64,000 bases of DNA from Isoperla grammatica (GCA_945910005.1 OX246745.1:43666251-43730250), one strand, 5' to 3'; shown: positions 11,405 to 22,453, numbered from the stretch's first letter. A program made the numbers and translations. Notes: a model not told the origin generated them from the letters alone.

Positions 11405-12475
11405 TGCACACCCCTCTGCTGGCTTAGGTTTATTGACGACATCTTCGTGATTTGGACACACGGACGTGAAGCCCTAGACTCGTTCCTACTGGAGCTCAAC
11501 ACATCTTGCCCTGTGAACTTCACTTGGGATACTTCGACCCATCACATCACCTTTCTGGACGTTGATGTATTCCTCGAGGAAGGCCACATTAGAACGACCG
11601 TCCACTTCAAGCCCACCAATAGCCAACAGTACCTTCATCATGATAGCTGTCATCCCACGTACACTAAACATGCCTTACCTTATTCACTGGCGGTTAGGGG
11701 ACGGCGCATCTGTTCCACCGATCGTGACCTTGCCAATTACTGCCAGCGAATAACCACCGCTTTTGTGGCCAGAGGCTACGACCGAGCCAGGGTGGAGCAG
11801 CAAGTTCATCGCCCACCGAGGACCACGCCTCCCGCAACCTGCGACATTATCCCTCTAACCACCGAGTGGCACCCAGGTCTCCAAGCTCTTAATGCCATCC
11901 TTAAGAATGGCTTTAATATTCTCCAGGCCTCTCCGAGAACCAGGGACATATTCAGCGCCCTCCCCAGAGTGGCATTCAGACGTCCTCCCAACATCGGAGA
12001 CCTAGTGGTTAGACGCGACTGTCAAACCAGAGAAACCACAACAACTCAGCCTACAGGATCCTACCCCTGCAATAGGCCTAGATGCAAGACATGCATTATG
12101 CATCCACCCTCCACCACTTTTGAGGCCCAAGCCACAGGCAGAGTTTACCCCATCCGGCACCATAACACCTGTAGCACGGACAATGTGATTTACCAGCTCA
12201 GATGCACTCGCTGTCCGGCTGAGTATGTAGGACTCACAACCACCCCTCTCAGTGTGCGTATGACGGGACACAGACAGAGTGTAAACCAACAAGACATGGA
12301 GAAGCCCGTGGCAGAACATGCAGCACTACATGACTTACCATTCCATTCATGCTTCACCACCAGGATCATAAAATCTTTTCCTGCCAGCTGCAATCCAGGA
12401 GAGCTACGAAGATGGGAGTTGGCCCATCAGTGGATAACTAAATCTCGCACTCCACCCAACTTAAACATCCGGTGA
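11405..12475 (+). pseudogene. Penelope-like element ORF, second part (RT motif C and GIY-YIG endonuclease)
   Basis: The frame resumes with CWLRFIDDIFVIW, which holds the catalytic DD of the reverse transcriptase, then LDSFLLELN, FTWDTSTHHITFLDVDVFLE and HFKPTNSQQYLHHDSCHP (thumb region). The C-terminal third has a Cys-rich linker (PCNRPRCKTCIM), then the GIY-YIG nuclease: VIYQLRCTRCPAEYVGLTTT, an Arg-containing helix (VRMTGHRQSV) and AEHAALHDLPF. It ends at a normal stop after NLNIR. PLEs use RT and GIY-YIG for target-primed integration. All landmarks are intact; only the insertion interrupts the frame. Confidence 0.92.
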
Positions 12476-12599
12476 AGAGGAACTATGTCCCTGCTTCCCC
12501 CACCACCTTCCTAGCCTCCCAACCCCTTCTTTCTGCCACTCTCCCCCTCCCCCCCCCCCCCCCCCAAAAGCCAATAGGGCCAGCTAGTTTAGTTCATAG

Positions 12600-12790
12600 G
12601 TTAGGTTAGTTAGTCAGTAGTCTTCTTACTCCCGAGTGATCAAGGTCTTGTACCGAAACGTCTCGGAAAACTTGTGTTGTCCTTTATATATGTTGTCTTT
12701 ATCTCTATACCACCACGGTCTACAATTCAGGTAAGCTGTTGGGGTCTATCCTTCTACCTATCATATTCTAGCCTTTTGGCCTCTCTTTAA
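12600..12790 (+). mobile_element. PLE 3' terminal repeat
   Basis: Downstream of the ORF come CATAGGTTAGGTTAGTTAGT, a hammerhead-like motif, a TTGTGTTGTCCTTTATATAT stretch and GGTAAGCTGTTGGGGTCTAT, ending in TATATATATA. The same block recurs twice, head to head, at 22211-22590, which defines it as the PLE terminal unit. Confidence 0.8.
12632..12666 (+). ncRNA. hammerhead-like ribozyme motif (variant core)
   Basis: Helix I is CCGA paired with TCGG; the core is GTGATCA; helix II is GGT/ACC with loop CTTGT; then GAAA and ACGTC with the cleavage triplet GTC. Again core positions 3 and 8 are G and C instead of C and G, and helix III is only the self-complementary ACGT. Helix II and loop differ from the 7.2-kb copy while all core bases agree, which suggests selection on the fold. 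Confidence 0.55.
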
Positions 12791-12876
12791 TCCTGTATAT
12801 ATATATATGTACAATATTTACAAGGCGCTGTTGGGGGGTGTGGTGGCAGGGAGGTGAGAGGGGGAGAGGGCTATCA

Positions 12877-13140
12877 CTAACGGATGTTTAGGTTGGGAGC
12901 CAACCTAGATTTAGTGATCCACTGGGGGGCCAACTCCCACCGTCTTAGTTTGCCTGGGTTGCAGCTGGCTGAGAGTGATTTTATCACTCTGGTGTTGAAA
13001 CATCCATTGAATGCCAGGTTATGGGATGCCGCATGTTGAGCCACCGGTTTGTCCATGGTCAGGTTTTTAGTTAGGCCAACATATTCGGCAGGGTAGTGGT
13101 TGCAATTCAGTTGGTAGACTACATTGGTGGTTTAGCAGGT
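12877..13140 (-). pseudogene. second PLE fragment, GIY-YIG tail, minus strand
   Basis: The minus frame reads PAEYVGLTKNL, then TMDKPVAQHAASHNLAFNG, FNTRVIKSLSASCNPGKLRR and WELAPQWITKSRLAPNLNIR followed by a stop. It aligns with the end of the 11405-12475 ORF but lacks about 20 residues after the YVGLT motif, including the catalytic Arg segment. It is convergent with the first PLE and truncated just upstream. Confidence 0.85.
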
Positions 13141-13705
13141 GTTGTGTTGCCTGATACTAATGTTAATTCAATCTGCTCATCTCACTATTTTTCTTGGGCA
13201 TGTTTTAAGATTCCCAGCACACAAGCCTCTAGTGGTGTAATATCCCATGTGCTAGGGAAATATCTGTAAAACTAAATGTTCAACAATGCTCTTATTCGCT
13301 TTTAAATTAGTTGGGGGCAGCAGACATTCTACATAATGTAAAATTAACTTTTTACTTAAAAAATTGATTTAGTCTAGATTTATTTATAGGCCTTTATAAA
13401 CATATACAAAATATGTACTCAACATTACACAGCAACTTTTACACAAAAATATGGGACTTTGATAAAGGGTAGGCCTACATATATTGCATGACAATAACAC
13501 TTGAATAAAGAAGAAAATACATCACAATTAATTAATAGAGATTTTTGTTGTATACCCAGATACTGGTTACATTTTTAGTGAATAGAAACAGTGGTGTTAT
13601 CCCTACTAGGTACTTGGCAACTTATTTAACTTATAATGTCCGCCAGCAGTTTGCCGTGGATTGAATCTTCTGTAATTTACATGAAGGTTTAGCATCGACA
13701 ACAAT
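13141..13705. other. unannotated intronic stretch
   Basis: AT-rich intronic sequence with several TAGGCCTA palindromes. No gene or clear repeat seen. Confidence 0.4.
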
Positions 13706-14245
13706 GACTAGGCCTACGTGTATCGCAGAGCTCTAAAACAGTTTAGGCAAACTGGTTTGGGTCTAAAACATTTTGACATTTTTCCGTACATCACAGAAAA
13801 CTCGTCAAATGGTTTGGAAGCATGCCCAACATGGCCGTCACACAATCTAGCAAGCTTCGACCACACACTTCTATATTCTATTATAAATGTGTGTAAAACC
13901 TTTTAACCTATAATCTTTCACGCACAAATTACTTTGAGGTTGGGATGCGCATCAAACAAGAAAAAAGTCAGCCGGCTGACTGCAATACTAGCTACAACAA
14001 CAGCAACCTCTGATATCGTCATGTCACAGCCTGCCACATGGTTGAGCTTAAACGGTTTAAGGCGTATATCAACCACAGATCTTGCGATTTGACTTATCCA
14101 ATCCACTTTCAAAACTGATTTCAAACTTAAAAGTGTTTTATAGCAAAACCGACATGTACGGTAGGCCTATATCAACATCTCCAAAATGTTTTAGACCCAA
14201 ACCGGTTTGCCTAAATCATTTCAGAGCTCTGTGATATACGTAGTC
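13706..14245. mobile_element. MITE with about 80-bp imperfect inverted ends
   Basis: The left end GACTAGGCCTACGTGTATCG leads to GTTTAGGCAAACTGGTTTGG and GTCTAAAACATTTTG. The right end carries the reverse complement, CAAAATGTTTTAGACCC then AAACCGGTTTGCCTAAAT and GAGCTCTGTGATATACGTAG. The interior has no transposase. I could not define a target duplication, so the superfamily is unknown. Confidence 0.7.
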
Positions 14246-15198
14246 CTTGGCTTCTTCTTGAAACACATTGCTATATAATATGGAGGTTTTCATAATATTA
14301 TTGTTGAACTACAGTAAGCCTATATACAACAGAATAGAAACAATATGAATAAATCAGGAATATCAAATCCTCCACTTCCAAAACTTCGTGTTGTTTGCAA
14401 CTGAAAATGAAAATGTTACTGTTTAGTGTTTTACAAGTCAAAAGAGACAGCGTATGCAAAAAGATGCAGCTGTTAAGAGAAACATGCAGGAAATGGCGAC
14501 CTTGCATCCAGAGCCATGGCAGGATATTGAGGCCAAGCATGCAACATGTGTGAGTATTTTTCACTTCACTATGTCAACTTCATTTTATCAGGTCAAGTTT
14601 TACAAGTGCAGATATGCATTTACTACTTTCCTTGTGTCCTTGAACATAAGAATCACAATCGAGACCAAAGCTCTAAACACTTTGTATTCAATGAAATGTG
14701 ATCACGTGTAATTACGCATGTGGGCTGATAGGCCACCAAGGCATTGTAGGCTTACTGTGTTGTACTAGGACAAACTTACACACAAGCATTTTTCACTATC
14801 CATTCATAATTATTAGAAATGAGTTAGTTATAAATCATACAGACCTTTCATACTTGTGATTTGAAAAGACTACCATAAAAAAAAAATATATAAATAAATT
14901 CACATTTAGAGTCTACCCACTCAGTAACTAAACTGATTTGCAGTGACACTGTTATTCTGCCCTAGGTAGCCCTAGGTAGGTACCTTTAGAAGAGAACACA
15001 ATAGTATTTATTTTTGTCATGTTAATTCAAAGGTTTTCACACAATTCAAGTCTATTATGATTAGTGGTAGTAGAAGGTTATGTACTGTAGTATGTTGTAA
15101 CCTTACTACAACCAATAACACAGAGGAATTGAATTTGGCTCTAATTATTACAGACTAACTACGTACTCGACCGCTAGGTGATACGTTGTCTCTTATGA
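14246..15198. other. unannotated intronic stretch
   Basis: AT-rich intronic DNA without recognisable coding exons or repeats. Open frames here are short and show no family resemblance. Confidence 0.4.
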
Positions 15199-16405
15199 CA
15201 GACAGAGCTACCCGGGCCAAGCTGTACAGACAGAGCTACCCGGGCCAAGCTGTACAGACAGAGCTACCCGGGCCAAGCTGTACAGACAGAGCTACCCGGG
15301 CCAAGCTGTACAGACAGAGCTACCCGGGCCAAGCTGTACAGACAGAGCTACCCGGGCCAAGCTGTACAGACAGAGCTACCCGGGCCAAGCTGTACAGACA
15401 GAGCTACCCGGGCCAAGCTGTACAGACAGAGCTACCCAGGCCAAGCTGTACAGACAGAGCTACCCGGGCCAAGCTGTACAGACAGAGCTACCCGGGCCAA
15501 GCTGTACAGACAGAGCTACTCGGGCCAAGCTGTGCAGACAGAGCTACCCAGGCCAAGCTGTACAGACAGAGCTACCCGGGCCAAGCTGTACAGACAGAGC
15601 TACCCGGGCCAAGCTGTACAGACAGAGCTACCCGGGCCAAGCTGTACAGACAGAGCTACCCGGGCCAAGCTGTACAGACAGAGCTACCCGGGCCAAGCTG
15701 TACAGACAGAGCTACCCGGGCCAAGCTGTACAGACAGAGCTACCCGGGCCAAGCTGTACAGACAGAGCTACTCGGGCCAAGCTGTGCAGACAGAGCTACC
15801 CAGGCCAAGCTGTACAGACAGAGCTACCCGGGCCAAGCTGTACAGACAGAGCTACCCGGGCCAAGCTGTACAGACAGAGCTACCCGGGCCAAGCTGTACA
15901 GACAGAGCTACCCGGGCCAAGCTGTACAGACAGAGCTACCCGGGCCAAGCTGTACAGACAGAGCTACTCGGGCCAAGCTGTGCAGACAGAGCTACCCAGG
16001 CCAAGCTGTACAGACAGAGCTACCCGGGCCAAGCTGTACAGACAGAGCTACCCAGGCCAAGCTGTACAGACAGAGCTACCCGGGCCAAGCTGTGCAGACA
16101 GAGCTACCCAGGCCAAGCTGTACAGACAGAGCTACCCGGGCCAAGCTGTACAGACAGAGCTACCCAGGCCAAGCTGTGCAGACAGAGCTACCCGGGCCAA
16201 GCTGTACAGACAGAGCTACCCGGGCCAAGCTGTGCAGACAGAGCTACCCAGGCCAAGCTGTACAGACAGAGCTACCCGGGCCAAGCTGTGCAGACAGAGC
16301 TACCCAGGCCAAGCTGTACAGACAGAGCTACCCGGGCCAAGCTGTACAGACAGAGCTACCCAGGCCAAGCTGTACAGACAGAGCTACCCAGGCCAAGCTG
16401 TACAG
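15199..16405. repeat. 28-bp minisatellite, about 43 copies
   Basis: The unit is CAGACAGAGCTACCCGGG followed by CCAAGCTGTA. Variants at two places (CCCGGG/CCCAGG/CTCGGG and TGTACA/TGTGCA) recur in blocks: the CTCGGG variants sit at 15517, 15769 and 15965, spaced 252 and 196 bp (9 and 7 units), so segments were duplicated as higher-order blocks. The 415-codon frame through it comes from 28 being one more than a multiple of three. It lies in TMEM41 intron 3. Confidence 0.97.
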
Positions 16406-16500
16406 ATCACCAACAGGGTCCACAAACATGTAAGAGTACGATAGCCGAGGAACATATTCACGACAGTTCTTGTAGTGGACACCGGTCACCGACTGATTTT

Positions 16501-16793
16501 GATCAGAGATTAACTCTATGACAACTCATGTGCGTGGGCTAATAGGCTTGCCTGCACATCAATATGCTCAGCTAGAGATCAGAGATTAACTCTATGACAA
16601 CTCATGTGCGTGGGCTAATAGGCTTGCCTGCACATCAATATGCTCAGCTAGAGATCAGAGATTAACTCTATGACAACTCATGTGCGTGGGCTAATAGGCT
16701 TGCCTGCACATCAATATGCTCAGCTAGAGATCAGAGATTAACTCTATGACAACTCATGTGCGTGGGCTAATAGGCTTGCCTGCACATCAATAT
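16501..16793. repeat. 76-bp minisatellite, 3.9 copies, next to a splice donor
   Basis: Units beginning GATCAGAGATTAACTC start at 16501, 16577, 16653 and 16729. The last is cut after CACATCAATATG at 16793, about 10 bp from the splice donor of the TMEM41 exon ending at 16804. Copies are identical by eye. Confidence 0.95.
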
Positions 16794-16803
16794 GAAAGGA
16801 TAC

Positions 16804-16932
16804 AAAATGTAGGTGACCGTTACGGCCATGAGGACTTCATAGAAATACCGTTCTTTATACCTATCGAGAACTTTGCCAAGTTGTTTTGCATCCTCAATGT
16901 CCCTAGGTAGTTTCACATGTTGTATTTCTTCA
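16804..16932 (-). CDS. TMEM41-like exon 3 (conserved cytosolic loop)
   Basis: The exon has a clear acceptor (TTGTTTTTCCAG) and a GTATCC donor. It encodes EEIQHVKLPRDIEDAKQLG, then KVLDRYKERYFYEVLMAV and TVTYI. The P-x-D-x-x-D-A-K-x-L-G pattern followed by a Y-K motif and the start of a hydrophobic helix is a TMEM41 family signature. The last codon TT|C is completed in the 6848 exon. The donor lies only about 10 bp from the edge of a 76-bp minisatellite. Confidence 0.9.
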
Positions 16933-17510
16933 CTGGAAAAACAAGACATAGTATTAATATTTCGATAGATTGACTGAATTAACGTCTCCTGACACCAGAT
17001 AATGATGTAACTCATAGAAGTACAAGCATCAGTTTTTATTGTTATTGTTGGTCAGATTATCCGCCAATAATTTACTCTGCATGCCATGTAAATTAGTTTA
17101 ACAATATCTATTTAAAAATAAATACGCACGTTTCTCTATCGAGAAGAGGTTTACATAAAATTGTTTGGCAGTTAGTCTTATGGTAGCCTACATATTGCAA
17201 TGCCCTGAGAAGAGTTTTCAAGGAATCCCGTTCTTTTGGCTTTTAATTTTAATGTAATCACAAAAATGTGCATTTCTTCAGGGATACTGGTAGCCTTTGT
17301 AACTGACAATTGTACACCATTTTAGAAACTTGGCAGCATACTGGGTGGGGCCCTTTCAAAAAGTAACTTTTTTGTAAACGACAAAACGAATTCTGTCTGA
17401 ATTCATTTCCGGATATAATAAGACGTCACAGAACAAGGCCACTGGTCAAGGCATTGTGCATAGGCCTAGTTGCTATTTTAGACAAGCAATGCATTCAAAG
17501 TGAGATTTGG
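16933..17510. other. TMEM41 intron 2, no further gene seen
   Basis: Unique-looking intron sequence follows the exon 3 acceptor polypyrimidine tract. Nothing else is supported. Confidence 0.4.
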
Positions 17511-17655
17511 CTCAATGAGGTTTAACAGTCCGTTGCCTTCAGAGAACCGGCTCACTCTACATAGTTACATCTACATAGCAGCGTTGGCTCAATGAGGTTT
17601 AACAGTCCATTGCCTTCAGAGAACCGGCTCACTGTTACATCTACATAGTTGCGTT
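17511..17655. repeat. two-copy direct duplication of about 70 bp
   Basis: GGCTCAATGAGGTTTAACAG through to the AACCGGCTCACT and TACATCTACATAG region occurs twice in tandem, differing by a C/A change in GTCCNTTGCC and a small indel. It lies in TMEM41 intron 2. Confidence 0.85.
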
Positions 17656-17761
17656 GGCACAACAGTGACCCAGAGCCAGACATCATCTGGTGACAGGAGC
17701 TACCCCGATAATCAATATTCAATATAGACATATAGTGTAGATGCCAATCAAGCAAACTTAC

Positions 17762-17900
17762 GGTTCCAGTGTTGGAAATTTCATATAAATATATAACAAT
17801 GCTAGCAGTGATCCTATGAAAATTGCAGCTAAGGTAATGATAGTTTGTTGAGTACTAGGCACAGCTGGTCTGGTGGGTTGCTTGTCCTGAGCATTATCAC
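17762..17900 (-). CDS. TMEM41-like exon 2 (first membrane segment)
   Basis: The exon follows an acceptor (TTTAATTTCCAG) and ends at a GTAAGT donor. It encodes a hydrophilic stretch (DNAQDKQPTRPAVPSTQQ), a hydrophobic helix of about 20 residues (TIITLAAIFIGSLLALLYIY) and then MKFPTLEP. TMEM41 proteins have this layout: variable N-tail, one helix, then a short 'FP' motif before the conserved acidic/basic loop. The last codon (Pro) is split CC|T with the next exon. Confidence 0.75.
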
Positions 17901-18141
17901 CTGGAAATTAAAATTCTGTTTGAATAAAGATCTTGCATGAATATATATGATTACATGATTGGAAGTTGCAGAATAAATGTTTGAAAATGGCAGGAAATTT
18001 GCCACGAAGCACCTGGATATTCGACTTGCACAACGTTTTTAATTTACCTACTATTAAGGATTTTGTGTTTTGTTTAAAATCACGGATCGCTTTTACTCTA
18101 AATGTACTGTTAATGTTCATAATAATTTAATTTCTAGTCTA

Positions 18142-20446
18142 GGAGACTGCGGTCGAGGCCGTCGCTATCGTACAGGCCGGAGACTACGGTCGAGGCCGTC
18201 GCTATCGTACAGGCCGGAGACTGCGGTCGAGGCCGTCGCTATCGTACAGGCCAGAGACTGCGGTCGAGGCCGTCGCTATCGTACAGGCCGGAGACTGCGG
18301 TCGAGGCCGTCGCTATCGTACAGGCCGGAGACTGCGGTCGAGGCCGTCGCTATCGTACAGGCCGGAGACTGCGGTCGAGGCCGTCGCTATCGTACAGGCC
18401 GGAGACTGCGGTCGAGGCCGTCGCTATCGTACAGGCCGGAGACTGCGGTCGAGGCCGTCGCTATCGTACAGGCCGGAGACTGCGGTCGAGGCCGTCGCTA
18501 TCGTACAGGCCGGAGACTGCGGTCGAGGCCGTCGCTATCGTACAGGCCGGAGACTGCGGTCGAGGCCGTCGCTATCGTACAGGCCGGAGACTACGGTCGA
18601 GGCCGTCGCTATCGTACAGGCCGGAGACTGCGGTCGAGGCCGTCGCTATCGTACAGGCCGGAGACTGCGGTCGAGGCCGTCGCTATCGTACAGGCCGGAG
18701 ACTGCGGTCGAGGCCGTCGCTATCGTACAGGCCGGAGACTGCGGTCGAGGCCGTCGCTATCGTACAGGCCGGAGACTGCGGTCGAGGCCGTCGCTATCGT
18801 ACAGGCCGGAGACTGCGGTCGAGGCCGTCGCTATCGTACAGGCCGGAGACTGCGGTCGAGGCCGTCGCTATCGTACAGGCCGGAGACTGCGGTCGAGGCC
18901 GTCGCTATCGTACAGGCCGGAGACTGCGGTCGAGGCCGTCGCTATCGTACAGGCCGGAGACTGCGGTCGAGGCCGTCGCTATCGTACAGGCCGGAGACTG
19001 CGGTCGAGGCCGTCGCTATCGTACAGGCCGGAGACTACGGTCGAGGCCGTCGCTATCGTACAGGCCGGAGACTGCGGTCGAGGCCGTCGCTATCGTACAG
19101 GCCGGAGACTGCGGTCGAGGCCGTCGCTATCGTACAGGCCGGAGACTGCGGTCGAGGCCGTCGCTATCGTACAGGCCGGAGACTGCGGTCGAGGCCGTCG
19201 CTATCGTACAGGCCGGAGACTGCGGTCGAGGCCGTCGCTATCGTACAGGCCGGAGACTACGGTCGAGGCCGTCGCTATCGTACAGGCCGGAGACTGCGGT
19301 CGAGGCCGTCGCTATCGTACAGGCCGGAGACTACGGTCGAGGCCGTCGCTATCGTACAGGCCGGAGACTGCGGTCGAGGCCGTCGCTATCGTACAGGCCG
19401 GAGACTGCGGTCGAGGCCGTCGCTATCGTACAGGCCGGAGACTGCGGTCGAGGCCGTCGCTATTGTACAGGCCGGAGACTGCGGTCGAGGCCGTCGCTAT
19501 CGTACAGGCCGGAGACTGCGGTCGAGGCCGTCGCTATCGTACAGGCCGGAGACTGCGGTCGAGGCCGTCGCTATCGTACAGGCCGGAGACTGCGGTCGAG
19601 GCCGTCGCTATCGTACAGGCCGGAGACTGCGGTCGAGGCCGTCGCTATCGTACAGGCCGGAGACTGCGGTCGAGGCCGTCGCTATCGTACAGGCCGGAGA
19701 CTGCGGTCAAGGCCGTCGCTATCGTACAGGCCGGAGACTGCGGTCGAGGCCGTCGCTATCGTACAGGCCGGAGACTGCGGTCGAGGCCGTCGCTATCGTA
19801 CAGGCCGGAGACTACGGTCGAGGCCGTCGCTATCGTACAGGCCGGAGACTGCGGTCGAGGCCGTCGCTATCGTACAGGCCGGAGACTGCGGTCGAGGCCG
19901 TCGCTATCGTAAAGGCCGGAGACTGCGGTCGAGGCCGTCGCTATCGTACAGGCCGGAGACTGCGGTCGAGGCCGTCGCTATCGTACAGGCCGGAGACTGC
20001 GGTCGAGGCCGTCGCTATCGTACAGGCCGGAGACTGCGGTCGAGGCCGTCGCTATCGTACAGGCCGGAGACTGCGGTCGAGGCCGTCGCTATCGTACAGG
20101 CCGGAGACTGCGGTCGAGGCCGTCGCTATCGTACAGGCCGGAGACTGCGGTCGAGGCCGTCGCTATCGTACAGGCCGGAGACTGCGGTCGAGGCCGTCGC
20201 TATCGTACAGGCCGGAGACTGCGGTCGAGGCCGTCGCTATCGTACAGGCCGGAGACTGCGGTCGAGGCCGTCGCTATCGTACAGGCCGGAGACTGCGGTC
20301 GAGGCCGTCGCTATCGTACAGGCCGGAGACTGCGGTCGAGGCCGTCGCTATCGTACAGGCCGGAGACTGCGGTCGAGGCCGTCGCTATCGTACAGGCCGG
20401 AGACTGCGGTCAAGGCCGTCGCTATCGTACAGGCCGGAGACTGCGC
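18142..20446. repeat. 37-bp GC-rich minisatellite, about 62 copies
   Basis: The unit is GGAGACTGCGGTCGAGGC followed by CGTCGCTATCGTACAGGCC. Copies are nearly identical; rare variants are ACTACGG for ACTGCGG (seven or so copies), GGTCAAGG, TATTGT, GTAAAG and CAGGCCAG. The array is far richer in G, C and CpG than its AT-rich surroundings. It sits in TMEM41 intron 1, and its right edge abuts a P-like transposon relic. The 793-codon frame through it is a by-product of the 37-bp period. Confidence 0.97.
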
Positions 20447-21800
20447 GGTGACGTCACGTTACTCGGCCGACTCTTGCAAGGTATCAGTATACAAGGCGCT
20501 AGAGAAATTAACAACAGGGTTCTACAAAGAGCAGGCAAACTAACAAAGGAAACGCATATTGCATTAAAACATACCACGGATACACTAGTGTTGCTATGTA
20601 GGTATTTACTGGCAAATGTAAAATGTAAATTTGTTTTATTGGGCAAATTCCAAACAGACCACCTTGAAGCTCGTTTCGGGCAATATCGTCAAATGAGTGG
20701 TGGGAACTACAACATATCTGTAACTCAGGTACTAGAAACAGAGAAGAAACTAAGACTGATTAGCCTAGTCAGTTTAAAGACGGCCAAGTCAGGTAACTTC
20801 GAACTAAAAATGTTCCTAGATAATTGTTCTCCTAGTGCCGAAAATGACTGACTTAATATAGATTTAAGTGAATTATTTGAAGATGTAACTCTGTATTCAG
20901 ATTTTGTTACCGTAACTAAGGACTGTGAAATGGCACTTGCATTTGTAGCTGGGTATGTAGCCAGAGGTGCTAGTGATAAAGTCAAGTGTGTAGAATGTAA
21001 TGATCTGTTACTCTATAGCCGTCCAATGGAACTTGATTGTGATACTGTTGTCTTCCAATATCTCAAAGTAATCGATAGGGGAGGATTAAAATGGCCCAAG
21101 GCATTTGTTGTAAATACAATAATACAAATCTACAAAATGTTTCAAACATTAATAAGTGAAGAATTTGAAAGCAAGTTTCTTGAAAGTTGCAATCAGAGGA
21201 GTATAATTCAAGCTCTTGCAGTAGAAAAATACGAAATGTCTGTACCAGTTGATGAGCTAGAATTAAATTGTGTTTCGTGTGGTATAAGCCGAACTCAATT
21301 AGTTGACAGGATTGCGTTCATTTTCGCTAACATTTTACTGAATAATTATTGTAAAGGGAAAAATAAACTTCAAGAAGAGCAGTTAGAAAAGCAGAAGCTG
21401 AAACAGAAATCTAAAGCAAGGAAACTCAGCACTTTGCATCAGGATAATATGTAACTAATTAACTGCGGAATATTAATATCCCAAGTCAATAAATTTTGGT
21501 GGTTAGTTTCAAGTCAACCATTACAAATCAATCATGTTACTATATTAGATATCTTAGGGGAAGATTGTTCTCTGCGGCTGTAAAAGTGAATGTGTTACTT
21601 GTAGAGATTCTAAAATGTATTCATTTATAGCTTAAGGATTATCAATAACATTCCAGTCAACCATGTAAATGTTTTCCTCTAATATAAAGAGTTACAATCT
21701 AGAAACGTTCACAAACTGAATATCGTATCTACCCACGACTTATCCTATTTCCCAAAACAATAGAAGAATCTCTGGCCGCCGACTAGCGTGACGTCACCCC
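20447..21800 (+). mobile_element. P-superfamily transposon deletion derivative
   Basis: The coding relic is bracketed by GGTGACGTCACG at 20447-20458 and CGTGACGTCACC near 21787-21798, a possible inverted-end pair, although TGACGTCA is itself a palindrome. Only the 3' half of a P-like transposase remains, so about the first half of the gene was lost. Boundaries are tentative. Confidence 0.5.
20474..21454 (+). pseudogene. P-element-like (THAP9-type) transposase, C-terminal part with an in-frame stop
   Basis: The frame contains KFVLLGKFQTDHLEARFGQY then RQMSGGNYNISVTQVLETEK, the block by which P-element-like and THAP9-type transposases are recognised. Downstream are GYVARGASDKVKCVECNDLL, VVNTIIQIYKMFQTLISEEF and a lysine-rich coiled tail. 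One in-frame TGA at 20849-20851 divides 20474-20851 from 20930-21454; both lie in the same frame and the bridge is otherwise open. The N-terminal THAP finger and the first catalytic Asp residues are missing. Family membership is confident; the copy is not functional. Confidence 0.8.
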
Positions 21801-22210
21801 TGGCAGGCTACGGCCTGAGCACCAAGTGAGTATAACGAAGACCTCGCTACAGTCTAGCTTAACTTAAATATTATAAAAGGCACAAACATAAACGTATGAA
21901 ACATATTTTACTTTAATGCTGTCATTTTGTTCAATGTTACTAAAGTCAATTTCATTTCAGAGAGTAGGCCTACCTGCTATAATAATTTGTGTTCACTAAT
22001 TTAATTAAGCTTAATCTTATTCTCTTCCGCAGAGGTTTTTTTCAATTTTTTTTCCTCATTGTATACATGTGTTGTCTTTTCGAATTGCCTAACCTTTATG
22101 CTTTTGTCTTAATTTTATGTTAAAATGCTAAAAGTTATCCACTTAGGAAATTTTATAAAGAATGTATGTAATCCTGCTTGTTTATAATTTAATAAATTGT
22201 GTTTCTTCAG
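21801..22210. other. unannotated intronic stretch
   Basis: AT-rich DNA between the P-like relic and the PLE palindrome. No feature recognised. Confidence 0.4.
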
Positions 22211-22309
22211 ATGATAGGTAGAAGGATAGACCCGAACAGCTTACCTGAATTGTAGACCGTTGTGGTATAGAGATAAAAGACAACACGTATAAAGGACAAC
22301 ACAAGTTTT

Positions 22310-22344
22310 CCGAGACGTTTCGGTACAAGACCTTGATCACTCGG
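22310..22344 (-). ncRNA. hammerhead-like motif in PLE repeat (left arm)
   Basis: On the minus strand the same motif as at 12632-12666 is present: CCGA/TCGG helix I, GTGATCA core, GGT/ACC helix II, GAAA and ACGTC. All core bases agree. Confidence 0.5.
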
Positions 22345-22453
22345 GAGTAAGAAGACTACTAACTAACTAACTAACCTAACCTATGAACTAAACTAGCTGG
22401 CCCTATTGGTTTAGTTCATAGGTTAGGTTAGTTAGTTAGTAGTCTTCTTACTC

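Noticed and set aside
15199..16405. CRISPR-like array
   Set aside because: The repeats are directly adjacent with no unique spacers, and the DNA is eukaryotic. The same holds for the 37-, 76-, 111-, 112- and 171-bp arrays.
15186..16521. Frames of 415, 329 and 154 codons encoding ATRAKLYRQSYPGQAVQTEL-type repeats
   Set aside because: They are by-products of a 28-bp minisatellite with no stop in any phase; there is no start context, flanking exon or conservation to support a protein.
18070..20451. 793-codon arginine-rich repeat frame
   Set aside because: It follows from the 37-bp satellite being open in all frames. It lies in an intron of the opposite-strand TMEM41-like gene and has no gene-like flanks.
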